Assembly (NCBI RefSeq): GCF_004028155.1
Contig: NZ_SBII01000009.1
Span: forward strand, 62,001-126,000
Reading direction: 5' to 3'
DNA from: Flavobacterium cerinum
GTDB lineage: Bacteria > Bacteroidota > Bacteroidia > Flavobacteriales > Flavobacteriaceae
DNA length: 64,000 nucleotides
Position 1 is the first letter of the stretch; each line of letters starts with the position of its first letter. The notes below the pieces were generated by a model, which was given only the letters and a program-made list of their open reading frames with translations, searched no databases and was not told the origin of the DNA. A program made the translations under genes and the position numbers. Below are positions 9,180 to 17,930 of the stretch, piece after piece.

Positions 9180-9897
9180 GCAGGTTTATCTTTAGTTTAG
9201 CAATATAAATATCTTCTTCCACATAGCGTTCTAATTTAAAGCATGACTTATAAATTATTTGAAGCCGTTGCTCTAAAGTAGCCGATCCTATACCGCTATG
9301 CTCTTTTAAGAATGTAGATTTTGGTGATATCTTGTTGGATACCGTTAACGAAAAACTGTTGTCTTTAAACTCTATCACAACAGCAATAAAGGCATCAGGA
9401 CTTTGTAAATCAGCGTGTTTAAAGGCATTTTCAACAAGGTCTATAGAAATTAGCGGTGCCAGTATCTTTTGATCGTATAAGGCATCCTGTTCGTCTATCT
9501 TCTTTTTTACATTGATAGAGAAAAGCGGACTTATCTTTATCTTATTGATCTCTATAAGGTTTAGTGCAAAGTCAATTTCTTCACGCGGACTCACAAAACG
9601 GTTCTGGCTTTCGTACAGTATATAATCCAATACATTAGAGAGCTTATCCATTGCAAAATACGTTTGATATGCATGCGATTGTATCGAGTTAAGAATGTTC
9701 TTAAACAAATGCGGATTAAGCCTTGCCTCAAGCGTTTGAAGCTGTAATGTATTAGTCTTGTTCTCTAACTCTACAAAACGCGTTTCAAGTTCTTTCTTTA
9801 CCTTCTCTGATTTCCTAAGCCGTATAATGACTGTCATCAAAATAAAAAAAAAGACGACTATGATAGCAAGCAATATTATATTGAAGGGTGTTGTCAT
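9148..9897 (-). CDS. LytS-type sensor histidine kinase
   Basis: This membrane histidine kinase (249 residues) has one N-terminal helix (about residues 5-25), a short coiled coil (28-58), the His-kinase motif LNPHLFKNILNSIQ with His63 as phosphoacceptor, and a GHKL ATPase domain with an N box (DLVENAFKHAD) and a G box (HSGIGSATLEQRL). The phosphoacceptor motif differs slightly from the usual NPHFLFN. There is no sensory domain beyond the single helix, so the signal must be sensed in the membrane or by a partner. It is first in a two-gene unit with the LytTR regulator. Confidence 0.92.
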   Translation of the reverse strand: MTTPFNIILLAIIVVFFFILMTVIIRLRKSEKVKKELETRFVELENKTNTLQLQTLEARLNPHLFKNILNSIQSHAYQTYFAMDKLSNVLDYILYESQNRFVSPREEIDFALNLIEINKIKISPLFSINVKKKIDEQDALYDQKILAPLISIDLVENAFKHADLQSPDAFIAVVIEFKDNSFSLTVSNKISPKSTFLKEHSGIGSATLEQRLQIIYKSCFKLERYVEEDIYIAKLKINLLEYKNQMLTA

Positions 9898-9972
9898 TGA
9901 GAGGTTAAGTGTTTGGATATGTTGATGTCAGAAGTAAGATGACAGACCTAAGTAAGGTATCATTTTCTACTA

Positions 9973-10356
9973 TTATTTCAGCTCCTTACCGGCTTCGGCC
10001 CAGGCATCTGTACCACCGTCAAGTTCAACAATATTTTTAAATCCCTGCGCTTTCATGGTTTCTACAGCATCGGCACTTCTACCTCCTGCTTTACAATATA
10101 CATATACAACTTTATCTTTATCCAGCTTGTTTATACGCTGTTCAAAATCCTGATCGTATAAATGTATGTTCACTGCATTTTGTATGTGCCCTGCTTTGTA
10201 TTCTTTAGGTGTACGTACATCTACCAGCTGGCCTTTTTCAGCATTTATTTTTTGAGAGAACTGTTCAGGCGATACCTTTTGTATCTCTTCTTTTTGCTGT
10301 GCCTGGCATGATACAAACGCAAACACTATCAATACTAAATAAATTGCTCTTTTCAT
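9973..10356 (-). CDS. Rhodanese-domain lipoprotein
   Basis: This single-domain rhodanese of 127 residues is probably anchored in the envelope. ATG 10356 was chosen over a start 45 nt upstream because it directly precedes a lipoprotein signal (IVFAFVSC, Cys17). The rhodanese fold follows, with LVDVRTPKEYKAGHI and the active-site loop CKAGGR (catalytic Cys88). Such proteins carry sulfur as a persulfide or act in thiol chemistry. It precedes no operon partner directly, but sits in a same-strand group with a GNAT protein and a periplasmic thioredoxin. The function in the cell is not known. Confidence 0.9.
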   Translation of the reverse strand: MKRAIYLVLIVFAFVSCQAQQKEEIQKVSPEQFSQKINAEKGQLVDVRTPKEYKAGHIQNAVNIHLYDQDFEQRINKLDKDKVVYVYCKAGGRSADAVETMKAQGFKNIVELDGGTDAWAEAGKELK

Positions 10357-10419
10357 GATATTCAAGTTTGATGTAAAATTACGGCTTTTTATCGATACCA
10401 ATATGGTAATAGGCTATTG

Positions 10420-11253
10420 TTAAAAAACCAGTCGCATTTCATACGATTCAAAATATTCATTCAGGCCCAATGCTTTAAAAAATGCGATATTTGCTGTATC
10501 ACTTTGATCGTAATTGGTAAAACTCACCTCTCCCACTGCGCTATTTACATAGCTAAATAATGTTCTGCCTATGCCTTTTTTACGTTCCTCTTTCTTTACT
10601 CCAAACTGCTTGATCCTTCCGCCTACAGGGTCGAAGGCTGCGTAGCCAACAAAATCATCACCCTTATATGCAGCAATAAACTGAAGCTTATCTATCATCC
10701 TTAAAACAGTTTCATTGCTGTTTTGCCAGGTAGGTTCGATATCCCAAAAGTTTTTTGCCGTATCCCAGTCTAAAGCCTTTACTTTTTTCAGCGTAATACC
10801 TTCAGCATTGTACTCTGGTACAGTGCCTTTAAAAGAAGCAATGCTCTTTGCCCTGGAAAAGCCAACTTTTTCATAACTCTTCTCTGCTTTTGTATTCGTT
10901 CCAAGTACTTCGAGCTGATGGTGGCTGTATCCTTTATCTTTTAGGATTGGTAAAATATATTCGTATAGCTGTTGCACTATTCTTTTTCCGCGCTGTTCCG
11001 GCACAACTCCTGTTCCGCCATTAAACACACGTTTTACACCGTCAATCTCATCGAGCCCATGTAATATAAATCCAACAATTTCTCCATCTACAAAAGCAGC
11101 CGGAGAAGCTTCCAGTTTTATATTTTCTGACACTAATTTCTTTTCGAAACTCTCATTATTAAAGCTAAAGTTTACAGCATAATCAGAGAATGCTTTATTA
11201 AATGCAGTAACTATGGAAGAAATGGGACTTCCTTCCAGTGTTTTAATTTCCAT
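10420..11253 (-). CDS. Protein with two tandem GNAT acetyltransferase domains
   Basis: This is a cytoplasmic GNAT-family protein of 277 residues with two acetyltransferase folds. The first (about residues 1-145) has the acetyl-CoA loop GGTGVVPEQRGKRIVQQL. The second (about 150-277) has FGVKKEERKKGIGRTLF followed by the usual FFKALGLNEYFESYEMRL end. The first loop lacks the full RGxGxG/A signature because Ile replaces a Gly, so it may bind acetyl-CoA weakly, while the second is closer to canonical. The substrate cannot be inferred. The thioredoxin gene ends 18 nt upstream of its start on the same strand. Confidence 0.85.
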   Translation of the reverse strand: MEIKTLEGSPISSIVTAFNKAFSDYAVNFSFNNESFEKKLVSENIKLEASPAAFVDGEIVGFILHGLDEIDGVKRVFNGGTGVVPEQRGKRIVQQLYEYILPILKDKGYSHHQLEVLGTNTKAEKSYEKVGFSRAKSIASFKGTVPEYNAEGITLKKVKALDWDTAKNFWDIEPTWQNSNETVLRMIDKLQFIAAYKGDDFVGYAAFDPVGGRIKQFGVKKEERKKGIGRTLFSYVNSAVGEVSFTNYDQSDTANIAFFKALGLNEYFESYEMRLVF

Positions 11254-11271
11254 AACTAAATTTGGTAAATG

Positions 11272-11790
11272 TTATTTTTTGATGGTGAATTCTTTAGCGA
11301 TTACGGCTAACTGTTTATCGTTTAGCTTAGATGTCTTTTTAAGCTTTGCGGTAAACTCTGTAACTTCCGGTGGTGTAGAAGGGCAACCAAGATTTTCGTT
11401 TTTAACATTAAAAGAGTCGGCCAGCACATTGCCACTGCTATCAAGTATTACCCAAAATGGTAATCCCGCCCTGTCTCCTTTAAATCTTTTAAGATAATCT
11501 TCGCCTCCCGGGTTTTCCAGATTTTGGTTTTTAGGTGATTCCTGTACTGTAAGGTGTGCAATTACATAGTTATCATTAAACAAACTTTTACAGGCATCGC
11601 TCTCCATAGCTTTGTCCATTTTTTTACACCAGCCGCACCATGAAGCATGAAACATGACAAAGACTTTTTTATTTTCTCTTTTAGCCTGCGTATAGGCTTT
11701 TTCTATAATTACAGAGGCCTGTTCCTGAGCTTTCATTGACGTTAAGCTTCCTAATAATAACAGGCAGATGATTACCGATTTAAGTTTCAT
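11272..11790 (-). CDS. Secreted thioredoxin-fold protein (CGWC)
   Basis: This exported thiol oxidoreductase has 172 residues: a signal peptide of about 21 residues ending in MKA-Q, then a thioredoxin fold with the active site HASWCGWCKKM (Cys52, Cys55) and a cis-proline region AGLPFWVILD. It resembles the thioredoxin_7/DUF255-like proteins that act in the Bacteroidota periplasm. It is the first gene of a same-strand series with the GNAT and rhodanese genes. Reductase or isomerase activity cannot be told apart from sequence. Confidence 0.9.
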   Translation of the reverse strand: MKLKSVIICLLLLGSLTSMKAQEQASVIIEKAYTQAKRENKKVFVMFHASWCGWCKKMDKAMESDACKSLFNDNYVIAHLTVQESPKNQNLENPGGEDYLKRFKGDRAGLPFWVILDSSGNVLADSFNVKNENLGCPSTPPEVTEFTAKLKKTSKLNDKQLAVIAKEFTIKK

Positions 11791-12000
11791 ATGGAAAAGA
11801 TTTTATATAGTTGGTTTTACAACTGCAATTTAGGAAAATAACTTATATGCATTACATACTACTTACCATATTAAACCGTAATTTTATGTAATAAATTGTA
11901 AAGAATTACGACTTATCCGTAACTCAAATTTCAAAAAAATTTATACTTTGCAGCCGAATATTAATACTTTAAAAAAGCAAAACTAAAACCGACCTACGTT

Positions 12001-12429
12001 ATGAAAATGCACAGGGATATACTTGTTATTGAGGATGATGAAGACGACAGGGATATTTTAAAAGAGATCTTTAGAGATCTTGGCTATAAGAATAACATTC
12101 TATTTTTCTCTGATAGTATCGAGGCGCTCGAATACATTAAAAGACCAGAAATCGAACCTTTTATTATAATATCAGATATTAACATGCCTAAATTGGGTGG
12201 GTTTGAACTGAGAAATATTATACTTGAAGAAGAGGTTCTTGCCGATAAGGATATACCTTATATAATTATCTCTAATGCCCAGGATGAATATTCTGTAAAG
12301 GAAGCAAACAAGCTTTCTATCCAGGGGTTTATTCATAAAGGTAATGACTATAACAAGTACAAAGAAAAAATAAAGAACCTGATCGATTACTGGAAAGAGA
12401 ACATCAACACTTTCTCTTCTAAAAAATAG
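12001..12429 (+). CDS. Stand-alone response-regulator receiver domain
   Basis: This is a single REC domain of 142 residues with no output domain. The acidic pocket is IEDDEDD (residues 11-16), the phosphoacceptor is D59 in IISDINMPKLGG, and a conserved Lys lies in FIHKG. Single-domain receivers of this Rcp1-like type usually relay phosphate between a hybrid or phytochrome-type kinase and another partner. No kinase is adjacent, so the partner must be elsewhere. It is a monocistronic unit that shares a bidirectional terminator with sucC. Confidence 0.92.
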   Translation: MKMHRDILVIEDDEDDRDILKEIFRDLGYKNNILFFSDSIEALEYIKRPEIEPFIIISDINMPKLGGFELRNIILEEEVLADKDIPYIIISNAQDEYSVKEANKLSIQGFIHKGNDYNKYKEKIKNLIDYWKENINTFSSKK

Positions 12430-12461
12430 GCATTACTTATTTTTCTTTTTAAAAAGTACAG

Positions 12462-12497
12462 AAAAAAAAAATCCCGAACTCACGTTCGGGATTTTTT
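12462..12497. terminator. Bidirectional intrinsic terminator
   Basis: AATCCCGAAC pairs with GTTCGGGATT around a 3-4 nt loop. It is preceded by a long A run and followed by six T residues, so it can stop transcription from both the receiver gene and sucC. Confidence 0.92.
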
Positions 12498-12518
12498 ATA
12501 TATAGAATACGCTATGTA

Positions 12519-13715
12519 TTATTTGCTTAAAGCAGCTTTAACCTGATCTGCAGCTTCCTGGAACAATGTTGCAGAAAGAATTGGCATACCTGAGTTATCG
12601 ATAAGTTCTTTAGCGATTTCTGCATTAGTACCTTGTAAACGTACAATGATTGGCACTTTAATAGTGTCTCCCATGTTTTTGTAAGCGTCTACTACACCTT
12701 GTGCTACACGGTCGCAACGAACGATACCACCAAAAATGTTGATAAGGATTGCTTTTACGTTCTCATCTTTAAGGATGATACGGAAAGCAGTCTCAACACG
12801 TTTAGCATCTGCAGTTCCACCTACGTCCAGGAAGTTAGCCGGTTCAAAACCTGCATATTTGATAAGGTCCATCGTTGCCATAGCAAGACCGGCACCGTTT
12901 ACCATACAACCTACTGTACCGTCAAGATCCACGTAGTTAAGACCAACTTCTTTAGCCTCAACTTCGATTGGATTCTCCTCACGGATATCACGCATGTCTG
13001 CATATTTCTTTTGTCTGTAAAGTGCGTTATCATCAATTGAAACTTTAGCATCAACAGCTAAAATTTTGTTATCAGATGTTTTTAACACCGGGTTGATCTC
13101 AAACATTGAAGCATCGCTGTCAATGTAAGCTTTGTAAAGAGCAGCAACAAAAACTGTCATTTCTTTGAAAGCATTACCAGAAAGACCCAAATTAAAAGCA
13201 ATCCTTCTTGCCTGGAAACCTTGCAAGCCTACAGCTGGATCAATTTCTTCAGTAAAGATTAAGTGTGGTGTGTGCTCAGCAACTTCTTCGATATCCATAC
13301 CACCTTCGGTAGAATACATAATCATGTTACGGCCTTTACCTCTATTTAATAGTACTGACATATAGAATTCTGAAGTTTCACTTTCTCCAGGGTAGTAAAC
13401 ATCTTCTGCAACAAGTATCTTATGTACTCTTTTACCTGTAGGAGGAGTTTGAGGTGTAATTAGATCCATACCAATTATCTGTCCTGCAATCTCTTCTACC
13501 TGCTGAAGGTTTTTAGCAAGCTTAACGCCTCCGCCTTTTCCACGTCCACCTGCGTGAATTTGTGCTTTAATAACATGCCATCCGGTTCCGGTTTCAGCAG
13601 TTAATTGTTTTGCGGCAGCTACAGCCTCGTCAGGACTATTTGCTACAATCCCGCGCTGTATGCGCACTCCATGGCTTGCCAGTATTTCTTTTCCCTGATA
13701 TTCGTGTAAATTCAT
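12519..13715 (-). CDS. sucC: Succinyl-CoA ligase (ADP-forming) beta subunit
   Basis: This is the beta subunit of the TCA-cycle enzyme that makes ATP or GTP from succinyl-CoA. ATG 13715 was chosen because the protein then begins MNLHEYQGKEIL, the standard SucC N-terminus; the 18-codon upstream extension is not conserved-looking. At 398 residues it has the usual length. The ATP-grasp domain (about 1-240) contains KAQIHAGGRGKGGGVK and FEINPV. The CoA-ligase domain carries GAGLAMATMDLI, FLDVGGTA and NIFGGIVRCD. The alpha subunit gene is not in this window, which is common in Flavobacteriaceae. Confidence 0.98.
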   Translation of the reverse strand: MNLHEYQGKEILASHGVRIQRGIVANSPDEAVAAAKQLTAETGTGWHVIKAQIHAGGRGKGGGVKLAKNLQQVEEIAGQIIGMDLITPQTPPTGKRVHKILVAEDVYYPGESETSEFYMSVLLNRGKGRNMIMYSTEGGMDIEEVAEHTPHLIFTEEIDPAVGLQGFQARRIAFNLGLSGNAFKEMTVFVAALYKAYIDSDASMFEINPVLKTSDNKILAVDAKVSIDDNALYRQKKYADMRDIREENPIEVEAKEVGLNYVDLDGTVGCMVNGAGLAMATMDLIKYAGFEPANFLDVGGTADAKRVETAFRIILKDENVKAILINIFGGIVRCDRVAQGVVDAYKNMGDTIKVPIIVRLQGTNAEIAKELIDNSGMPILSATLFQEAADQVKAALSK

Positions 13716-14032
13716 AAGTATTGCATTTATCTTATTAAAAGTGGAACAAAAATAGCAAAATACATCCAATGACCGAAAGTATTTTTAATTTTTTATCTAT
13801 ATGCAAAATGAGTTGGTTTTATCTCCTTAAATAAGTGTTAACGAATGTTAATTATAAAATTAAATGCGCAACCTTTTTTTATATATTGCATCTATATTTA
13901 AAGCAAACAAATCATTAATAAAACGTTAAAATTATTCTTACACATTACATTATTTACTGTGTTTCAGTCGATAGTATTGGATTTAAATTTTGTACAAAAT
14001 AATTACACTATTATACAAACAATCTAGCCGCT
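13716..14032. other. Divergent promoter region between sucC and a lipoprotein gene
   Basis: This AT-rich non-coding stretch of about 317 nt must hold the promoters for sucC (leftward) and the small lipoprotein pair (rightward). I found no perfect TAnnTTTG box, ORF or strong hairpin in it. Confidence 0.4.
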
Positions 14033-14452
14033 ATGAAAAAATTAAAATTACTCTCAGTAATAGCAGCTGCCTTTTTAATGGCCGGCTGCAATAAGAATGA
14101 CGACGACGGTAATACACCTAATGACATTAATGGAAAATGGAATCTAATAAAAATAACATCGCCTATGGATGGAAACTATGAGGAATTTATGAAAGGGACA
14201 ATTACCTGGACGTTTAATAAAAACAAGCAAAAGGTAAATGTGAATGACAAACGGGAAGTTATACCTCTGCATGTAGGTTTTGATCTTCCAAAAGATGGGG
14301 ATTACAATTACAACGTTGAAGTATGGAACCCTGTATGTGATAAGAAACTAACATTTGACAATAAAAATTTTGGCTGCATAGAACTTAATGGAAACATGCT
14401 TCAACTAAGCACTGCTGCAGTCGACGGACCTATATACCGTTTTACACGATAA
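14033..14452 (+). CDS. Lipoprotein with lipocalin-like domain
   Basis: This predicted lipoprotein of 139 residues has the signal sequence LMAGC with lipidated Cys near residue 19, followed by a short acidic linker (NDDDGN). The mature part starts INGKWNLIKITSP, the usual opening of lipocalin-like (DUF4923/lipocalin_4 type) beta-barrels in Bacteroidota, and ends with a short beta-strand, IYRFTR. It has no catalytic residues and its function is unknown. A second, tiny lipoprotein ORF starts 10 nt downstream and the two share one terminator. Confidence 0.8.
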   Translation: MKKLKLLSVIAAAFLMAGCNKNDDDGNTPNDINGKWNLIKITSPMDGNYEEFMKGTITWTFNKNKQKVNVNDKREVIPLHVGFDLPKDGDYNYNVEVWNPVCDKKLTFDNKNFGCIELNGNMLQLSTAAVDGPIYRFTR

Positions 14453-14462
14453 AAATATAATT

Positions 14463-14546
14463 ATGAAAAATATACTATCCTTATTAATCGCAGTCACCTT
14501 GCTATTATTTACTTCCGGATGCAAAGATAGTTCTAACCTATATTAA
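14463..14546 (+). CDS. Very small lipoprotein (27 residues)
   Basis: ATG 14463 opens a 27-codon frame made almost wholly of a lipoprotein signal peptide (positive start MKN, hydrophobic core LLIAVTLLLF, lipobox TSGC), leaving a mature lipopeptide of only about 8 residues, C-K-D-S-S-N-L-Y. It sits 10 nt after the lipocalin-like lipoprotein and just before a strong terminator, so it is probably co-transcribed. Its architecture recalls entericidin-type small lipoproteins, but no homology can be claimed. It could instead be the remnant of a longer lipoprotein gene. Confidence 0.6.
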   Translation: MKNILSLLIAVTLLLFTSGCKDSSNLY

Positions 14547-14577
14547 TAGCGTACTCCTATATATAGCATATGTATTT

Positions 14578-14639
14578 ATTACCTGGACTCATTAAATTAC
14601 AATAATTTAGTGCCATTTAATGAGTCCGGGTAATTTTTT
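14578..14639 (+). terminator. Long-stem intrinsic terminator
   Basis: A 20-bp stem with a single internal mismatch (arms 14578-14597 and 14615-14634) is followed by a T run. It ends the lipoprotein transcription unit. Confidence 0.92.
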
Positions 14640-14830
14640 ACTCCTCAATACCATCTAAGATTTATTTAACCCTAAAACAATTGATACTTCTAAAATCGCT
14701 GTATATAAATAAAATCTACTACACAATTTAGAATTCAACAACTCTAAAACCGTTACCAAAACAACGAAACAAAAAACTATTGTTATATTTATAACATTTT
14801 GTTATATTTTGTTAACCTTCATGTGTTTTT

Positions 14831-14861
14831 TTGCCAGAGTGTTCATTCATAGCTACTTTTG
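14831..14861 (+). promoter_or_regulatory. Promoter of lysA
   Basis: TTG at 14831 (-33 element) and TACTTTTG at 14854-14861 (TAnnTTTG, -7 element) are 20 nt apart, as in known Bacteroidota promoters. The start codon lies 26 nt downstream. The rest of the 14640-14830 stretch is AT-rich with nothing recognisable. Confidence 0.75.
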
Positions 14862-14886
14862 TACCACTTAAAAGTGATAAACGAAG

Positions 14887-16113
14887 ATGGAAACGAAACA
14901 ATTACTGCAACTGGCAGAAGAATTTGGAAGCCCGCTCTATGTATATGATGCGGAGAAAATACAATCACAATACCTTCGATTAGAGAAAGCCTTTTCTAAG
15001 GTAAATCATTTACGAATTAACTATGCTGTAAAGGCATTATCAAATATATCCATATTAAAGCTCCTTAAACAGATGGGGGCCGGCCTTGACACCGTTTCCA
15101 TACAGGAAGTACGTTTAGGACTGCTTGCAGGCTTTTCGCCAGAAATGATTATCTACACTCCTAATGGTGTATCTATGGAAGAAATTGAAACTGTAGCAGC
15201 TCTGGGTGTCCAGATCAATATTGACAACCTGTCCATATTAGAGCAGTTTGGTACAAAACATCCTACAATACCGGTATGCATCCGTATTAACCCTCACGTA
15301 ATGGCGGGCGGTAACAGTAATATATCTGTAGGACATATTGATAGTAAATTTGGTATTTCAATACACCAAATGCCGCATTTATTGCGTATTGTAGAAAACA
15401 CCGGCATGCACATTAATGGTATCCATATGCATACGGGATCGGATATTTTAGATATTGAAGTATTCTTATATGCTGCAGAGATATTGTTTGAGGTTGCCGC
15501 TCAATTTAAATACTTAGAGTTCCTTGATTTTGGAAGCGGATTTAAAGTTCCGTACAAAAAAGATGATATCCAGACGGATGTTGAAGAACTTGGCAAAAAA
15601 CTGACCAAACGCTTTAATGCCTTTTGTGCACAGTATGGCCGTGACCTGACGCTAACTTTTGAACCGGGCAAATTCCTGGTAAGCGAAGCAGGCTTTTTTG
15701 TAGCCAAAGTAAATGTAGTAAAACAAACTACTTCTACCGTATTTGCAGGTATAGACAGTGGCTTTAACCACCTTATACGCCCAATGCTTTATGGTTCGCA
15801 CCATCATATAGAGAACATTTCTAACCCAAAAGGGAAAGAACGTTTCTACTCTGTTGTAGGCTATATATGCGAGACCGATACTTTTGCCAGCAACCGCCGT
15901 ATTCCTGAAATTAAGGAAGGTGATTTATTGTGTTTCCGTAATGCGGGAGCTTACTGTTACTCTATGGCATCGAACTATAACTCAAGGGTTCGCCCGGCCG
16001 AAGTTCTATGGTATGAAGGTAAAGGTCATTTAATAAGAGAAAGAGAAACCTTTGAAGATATTATTCGCAACCAGGTTATTATAGAATTTGAACCTGCTGC
16101 TGTAACTGCTTAG
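14887..16113 (+). CDS. lysA: Diaminopimelate decarboxylase
   Basis: This PLP enzyme catalyses the last step of lysine synthesis, meso-diaminopimelate to lysine. It has 408 residues, a normal length. The alanine-racemase-like TIM barrel carries the PLP lysine K49 in INYAVKALSN, the HTGSDI phosphate-binding loop and FEPGKFLV. The C-terminal beta domain has the conserved CETDTF and the substrate/PLP tyrosine in GAYCYSMASNYN. It is monocistronic with its own promoter and terminator. It could in principle act on a related amino acid, but the motifs match LysA well. Confidence 0.96.
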   Translation: METKQLLQLAEEFGSPLYVYDAEKIQSQYLRLEKAFSKVNHLRINYAVKALSNISILKLLKQMGAGLDTVSIQEVRLGLLAGFSPEMIIYTPNGVSMEEIETVAALGVQINIDNLSILEQFGTKHPTIPVCIRINPHVMAGGNSNISVGHIDSKFGISIHQMPHLLRIVENTGMHINGIHMHTGSDILDIEVFLYAAEILFEVAAQFKYLEFLDFGSGFKVPYKKDDIQTDVEELGKKLTKRFNAFCAQYGRDLTLTFEPGKFLVSEAGFFVAKVNVVKQTTSTVFAGIDSGFNHLIRPMLYGSHHHIENISNPKGKERFYSVVGYICETDTFASNRRIPEIKEGDLLCFRNAGAYCYSMASNYNSRVRPAEVLWYEGKGHLIRERETFEDIIRNQVIIEFEPAAVTA

Positions 16114-16145
16114 GTAATTATAATTGATTGTTTTTTAGTTAGAAA

Positions 16146-16172
16146 GACCGTACCTAAAGGTGCGGTTTTTTT
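16146..16172 (+). terminator. Intrinsic terminator of lysA
   Basis: GACCGTACC pairs with GGTGCGGTT (one G-T pair) around a 4-nt loop and is followed by seven T residues. Confidence 0.88.
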
Positions 16173-16198
16173 GTTGCTATAAACTAACTTTTCGGTAT

Positions 16199-16228
16199 TT
16201 GGTTCTATAAAGAAATTTTGTAATTTTA
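16199..16228 (+). promoter_or_regulatory. Probable promoter of the fluoride riboswitch
   Basis: TTG at 16199 and TAATTTTA at 16221-16228 (seven of eight matches to TAnnTTTG) are 19 nt apart. The predicted start is only a few nucleotides before the riboswitch. Confidence 0.55.
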
Positions 16229-16238
16229 CAGTTCAATA

Positions 16239-16302
16239 TGGCAATGATGTCTGCCCTGAACCGCCCACCAATTCATTGGAGCTGATGACGTCTATTACTG
16301 GC
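16239..16302 (+). promoter_or_regulatory. Fluoride riboswitch (crcB motif)
   Basis: The sequence follows the crcB-motif consensus in order: GGCAATGATGTCTGCC (5' stem and loop), the GAACCGCC segment, a small variable hairpin (CCAATTCATTGG), then GCTGATGACGTCTATTACT. It lies directly upstream of a CLC transporter that carries the residues of fluoride-specific CLCs. No clear terminator follows before the start codon, so control may be at translation initiation. Confidence 0.94.
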
Positions 16303-16338
16303 TTATGCCACTATGGATGTATTTAATTAAATATAATT

Positions 16339-17625
16339 ATGACAAATCAGCACATTAAAAGACACATTACTACACTACAGCAAATCCCTTTTCTTCTCTA
16401 TTTATTCAAATGGGTCTTTTTTGCAATTATTATAGGTACCATCGTTGGATCTGTTTCTGCATTTTTTCTTACTTCTTTAAATTGGATTACCAACTGGCGT
16501 GAAAACCATGTGTGGGTTATAGCCCTACTCCCATTGGGCGGACTGTTCATCGGGCTGATGTACCATTATTGGGGAACATCGGTCGTTAAGGGTAATAATC
16601 AATTACTGGAAGAACTTCATAGCCCTAAACAGATTATCCCTTTAAAGATGGCTCCTTTAATATTAGTGGGAACATTAATAACACATCTTTTTGGTGGCTC
16701 TGCAGGTCGTGAAGGTACTGCTGTACAAATGGGCGGTGCTATTGCTGATCAATTTACCCATCTTTTTCAATTAAGTGATCCCGACCGAAAGATCATTATC
16801 ATAATGGGAATAAGTGCCGGGTTTGCTTCGGTCTTTGGAACACCATTAGCCGGAGCTATTTTTGCATTGGAAATAATGGTTCTTGGCAGAGTTCGGTATG
16901 AAGCGATACTCCCTAGTTTTTTAGTCGCCCTAATTGCCAGTTATACTTGTACTACATGGAATGTATCTCATACGCATTACTCCATTCCTTATATACCAAA
17001 AATTAATCCTGAGCTTTTTTTCTATACCATAGGTGCCGGAATACTGTTTGGTATTACAGCTTTGGTTTTTTCTAAGTCGACGCACTTTTTCAGCAAGTTG
17101 TTTAAAGACAGGATAAAATATGCTCCGCTTCGCCCCTTTATAGGTGGTATCATTATAGCCCTTATAGTATGGCAGCTGGGAACTACAAAATACATTGGCT
17201 TAGGTATTCCCACCATTACAGAAGCATTTAATTATAATCTCCCTGTCTACGATTTTATATTAAAACTACTACTTACCGCTTTTACTCTTGGTGCCGGATT
17301 TAAAGGCGGGGAGGTAACTCCGTTATTCTTTATAGGTGCAACACTGGGGAATGCTTTATTTCTTTTTGTTCCGCTCCCAATAGCCTTACTTGCCGGAATG
17401 GGTTTTGTTGCCGTATTTTCCGGCGCGACCAATACGCCTATTGCCTGTACTATTATGGGTATGGAATTATTTGGAATAGAATGTGGCCTTTATATTGGAT
17501 TAGCATCTATAGCAGCCTATTTATGTTCTGGACATACCGGGATTTACAGTTCGCAGATTATTGGGGGTCCGAAGCATCATTTATACAACAGGATTAAAAA
17601 AAGACTAAATGCATTAAAACAGTAA
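16339..17625 (+). CDS. clcF: CLC-F type fluoride/proton antiporter
   Basis: This CLC-family membrane antiporter of 428 residues predicts fluoride export. The external gating Glu is E125 in GREGT (canonical chloride CLCs have GREGP). A second Glu lies in FALE (E178). The helix-N motif GGEVTP gives E325 and T327. In the studied CLC-F of Enterococcus casseliflavus the matching residues are E118, E318 and T320, the same 200/202-residue spacing. The first selectivity loop reads GNN (85-87) in place of the chloride-type GSGIP, consistent with fluoride preference. The fluoride riboswitch just upstream supports the assignment independently. It is monocistronic. Confidence 0.93.
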   Translation: MTNQHIKRHITTLQQIPFLLYLFKWVFFAIIIGTIVGSVSAFFLTSLNWITNWRENHVWVIALLPLGGLFIGLMYHYWGTSVVKGNNQLLEELHSPKQIIPLKMAPLILVGTLITHLFGGSAGREGTAVQMGGAIADQFTHLFQLSDPDRKIIIIMGISAGFASVFGTPLAGAIFALEIMVLGRVRYEAILPSFLVALIASYTCTTWNVSHTHYSIPYIPKINPELFFYTIGAGILFGITALVFSKSTHFFSKLFKDRIKYAPLRPFIGGIIIALIVWQLGTTKYIGLGIPTITEAFNYNLPVYDFILKLLLTAFTLGAGFKGGEVTPLFFIGATLGNALFLFVPLPIALLAGMGFVAVFSGATNTPIACTIMGMELFGIECGLYIGLASIAAYLCSGHTGIYSSQIIGGPKHHLYNRIKKRLNALKQ

Positions 17626-17930
17626 TAACCCTTGTAAATTTATCACTGCAAAATTAAACAGTAATAACGATCAAAGTACTGCAGGCAGTTTTGCAGTAAA
17701 AAAGAAAAACAGGATTCATCATTTTTTACGCTTTTGGTATCATCTGGTAGTTACTCCCGATAAAATTGTACATAAAGTGGAATATAAAAATTGTAACGCA
17801 GACAAAGTTCTATTTTACAGACACTTGCAAAAAATAAATGTTTCACTCAAAAAGTGCGTTTTAAAACCGGAAAGTGGAACAAATAACGTATAAATAACAC
17901 GACAAAAAGTATGCGTTTCGATTAGTTTTT
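17626..17930. other. Intergenic region with an inverted repeat
   Basis: This non-coding DNA lies after clcF. ACTGCAAAA (17645-17653) and TTTTGCAGT (17689-17697) form a perfect 9-bp inverted repeat enclosing a second pair, CAGTA/TACTG. It is followed by A-rich sequence rather than a T run, so a terminator role is doubtful. No ORF is evident. Confidence 0.45.

Noticed and set aside
15501-15707. Minus-strand small frame inside lysA
   Set aside because: Antisense to conserved coding sequence, with no domain or promoter.
17645-17697. Terminator of clcF
   Set aside because: The inverted repeat has a 35-nt loop and is followed by A residues, not T, so it does not meet intrinsic-terminator criteria.
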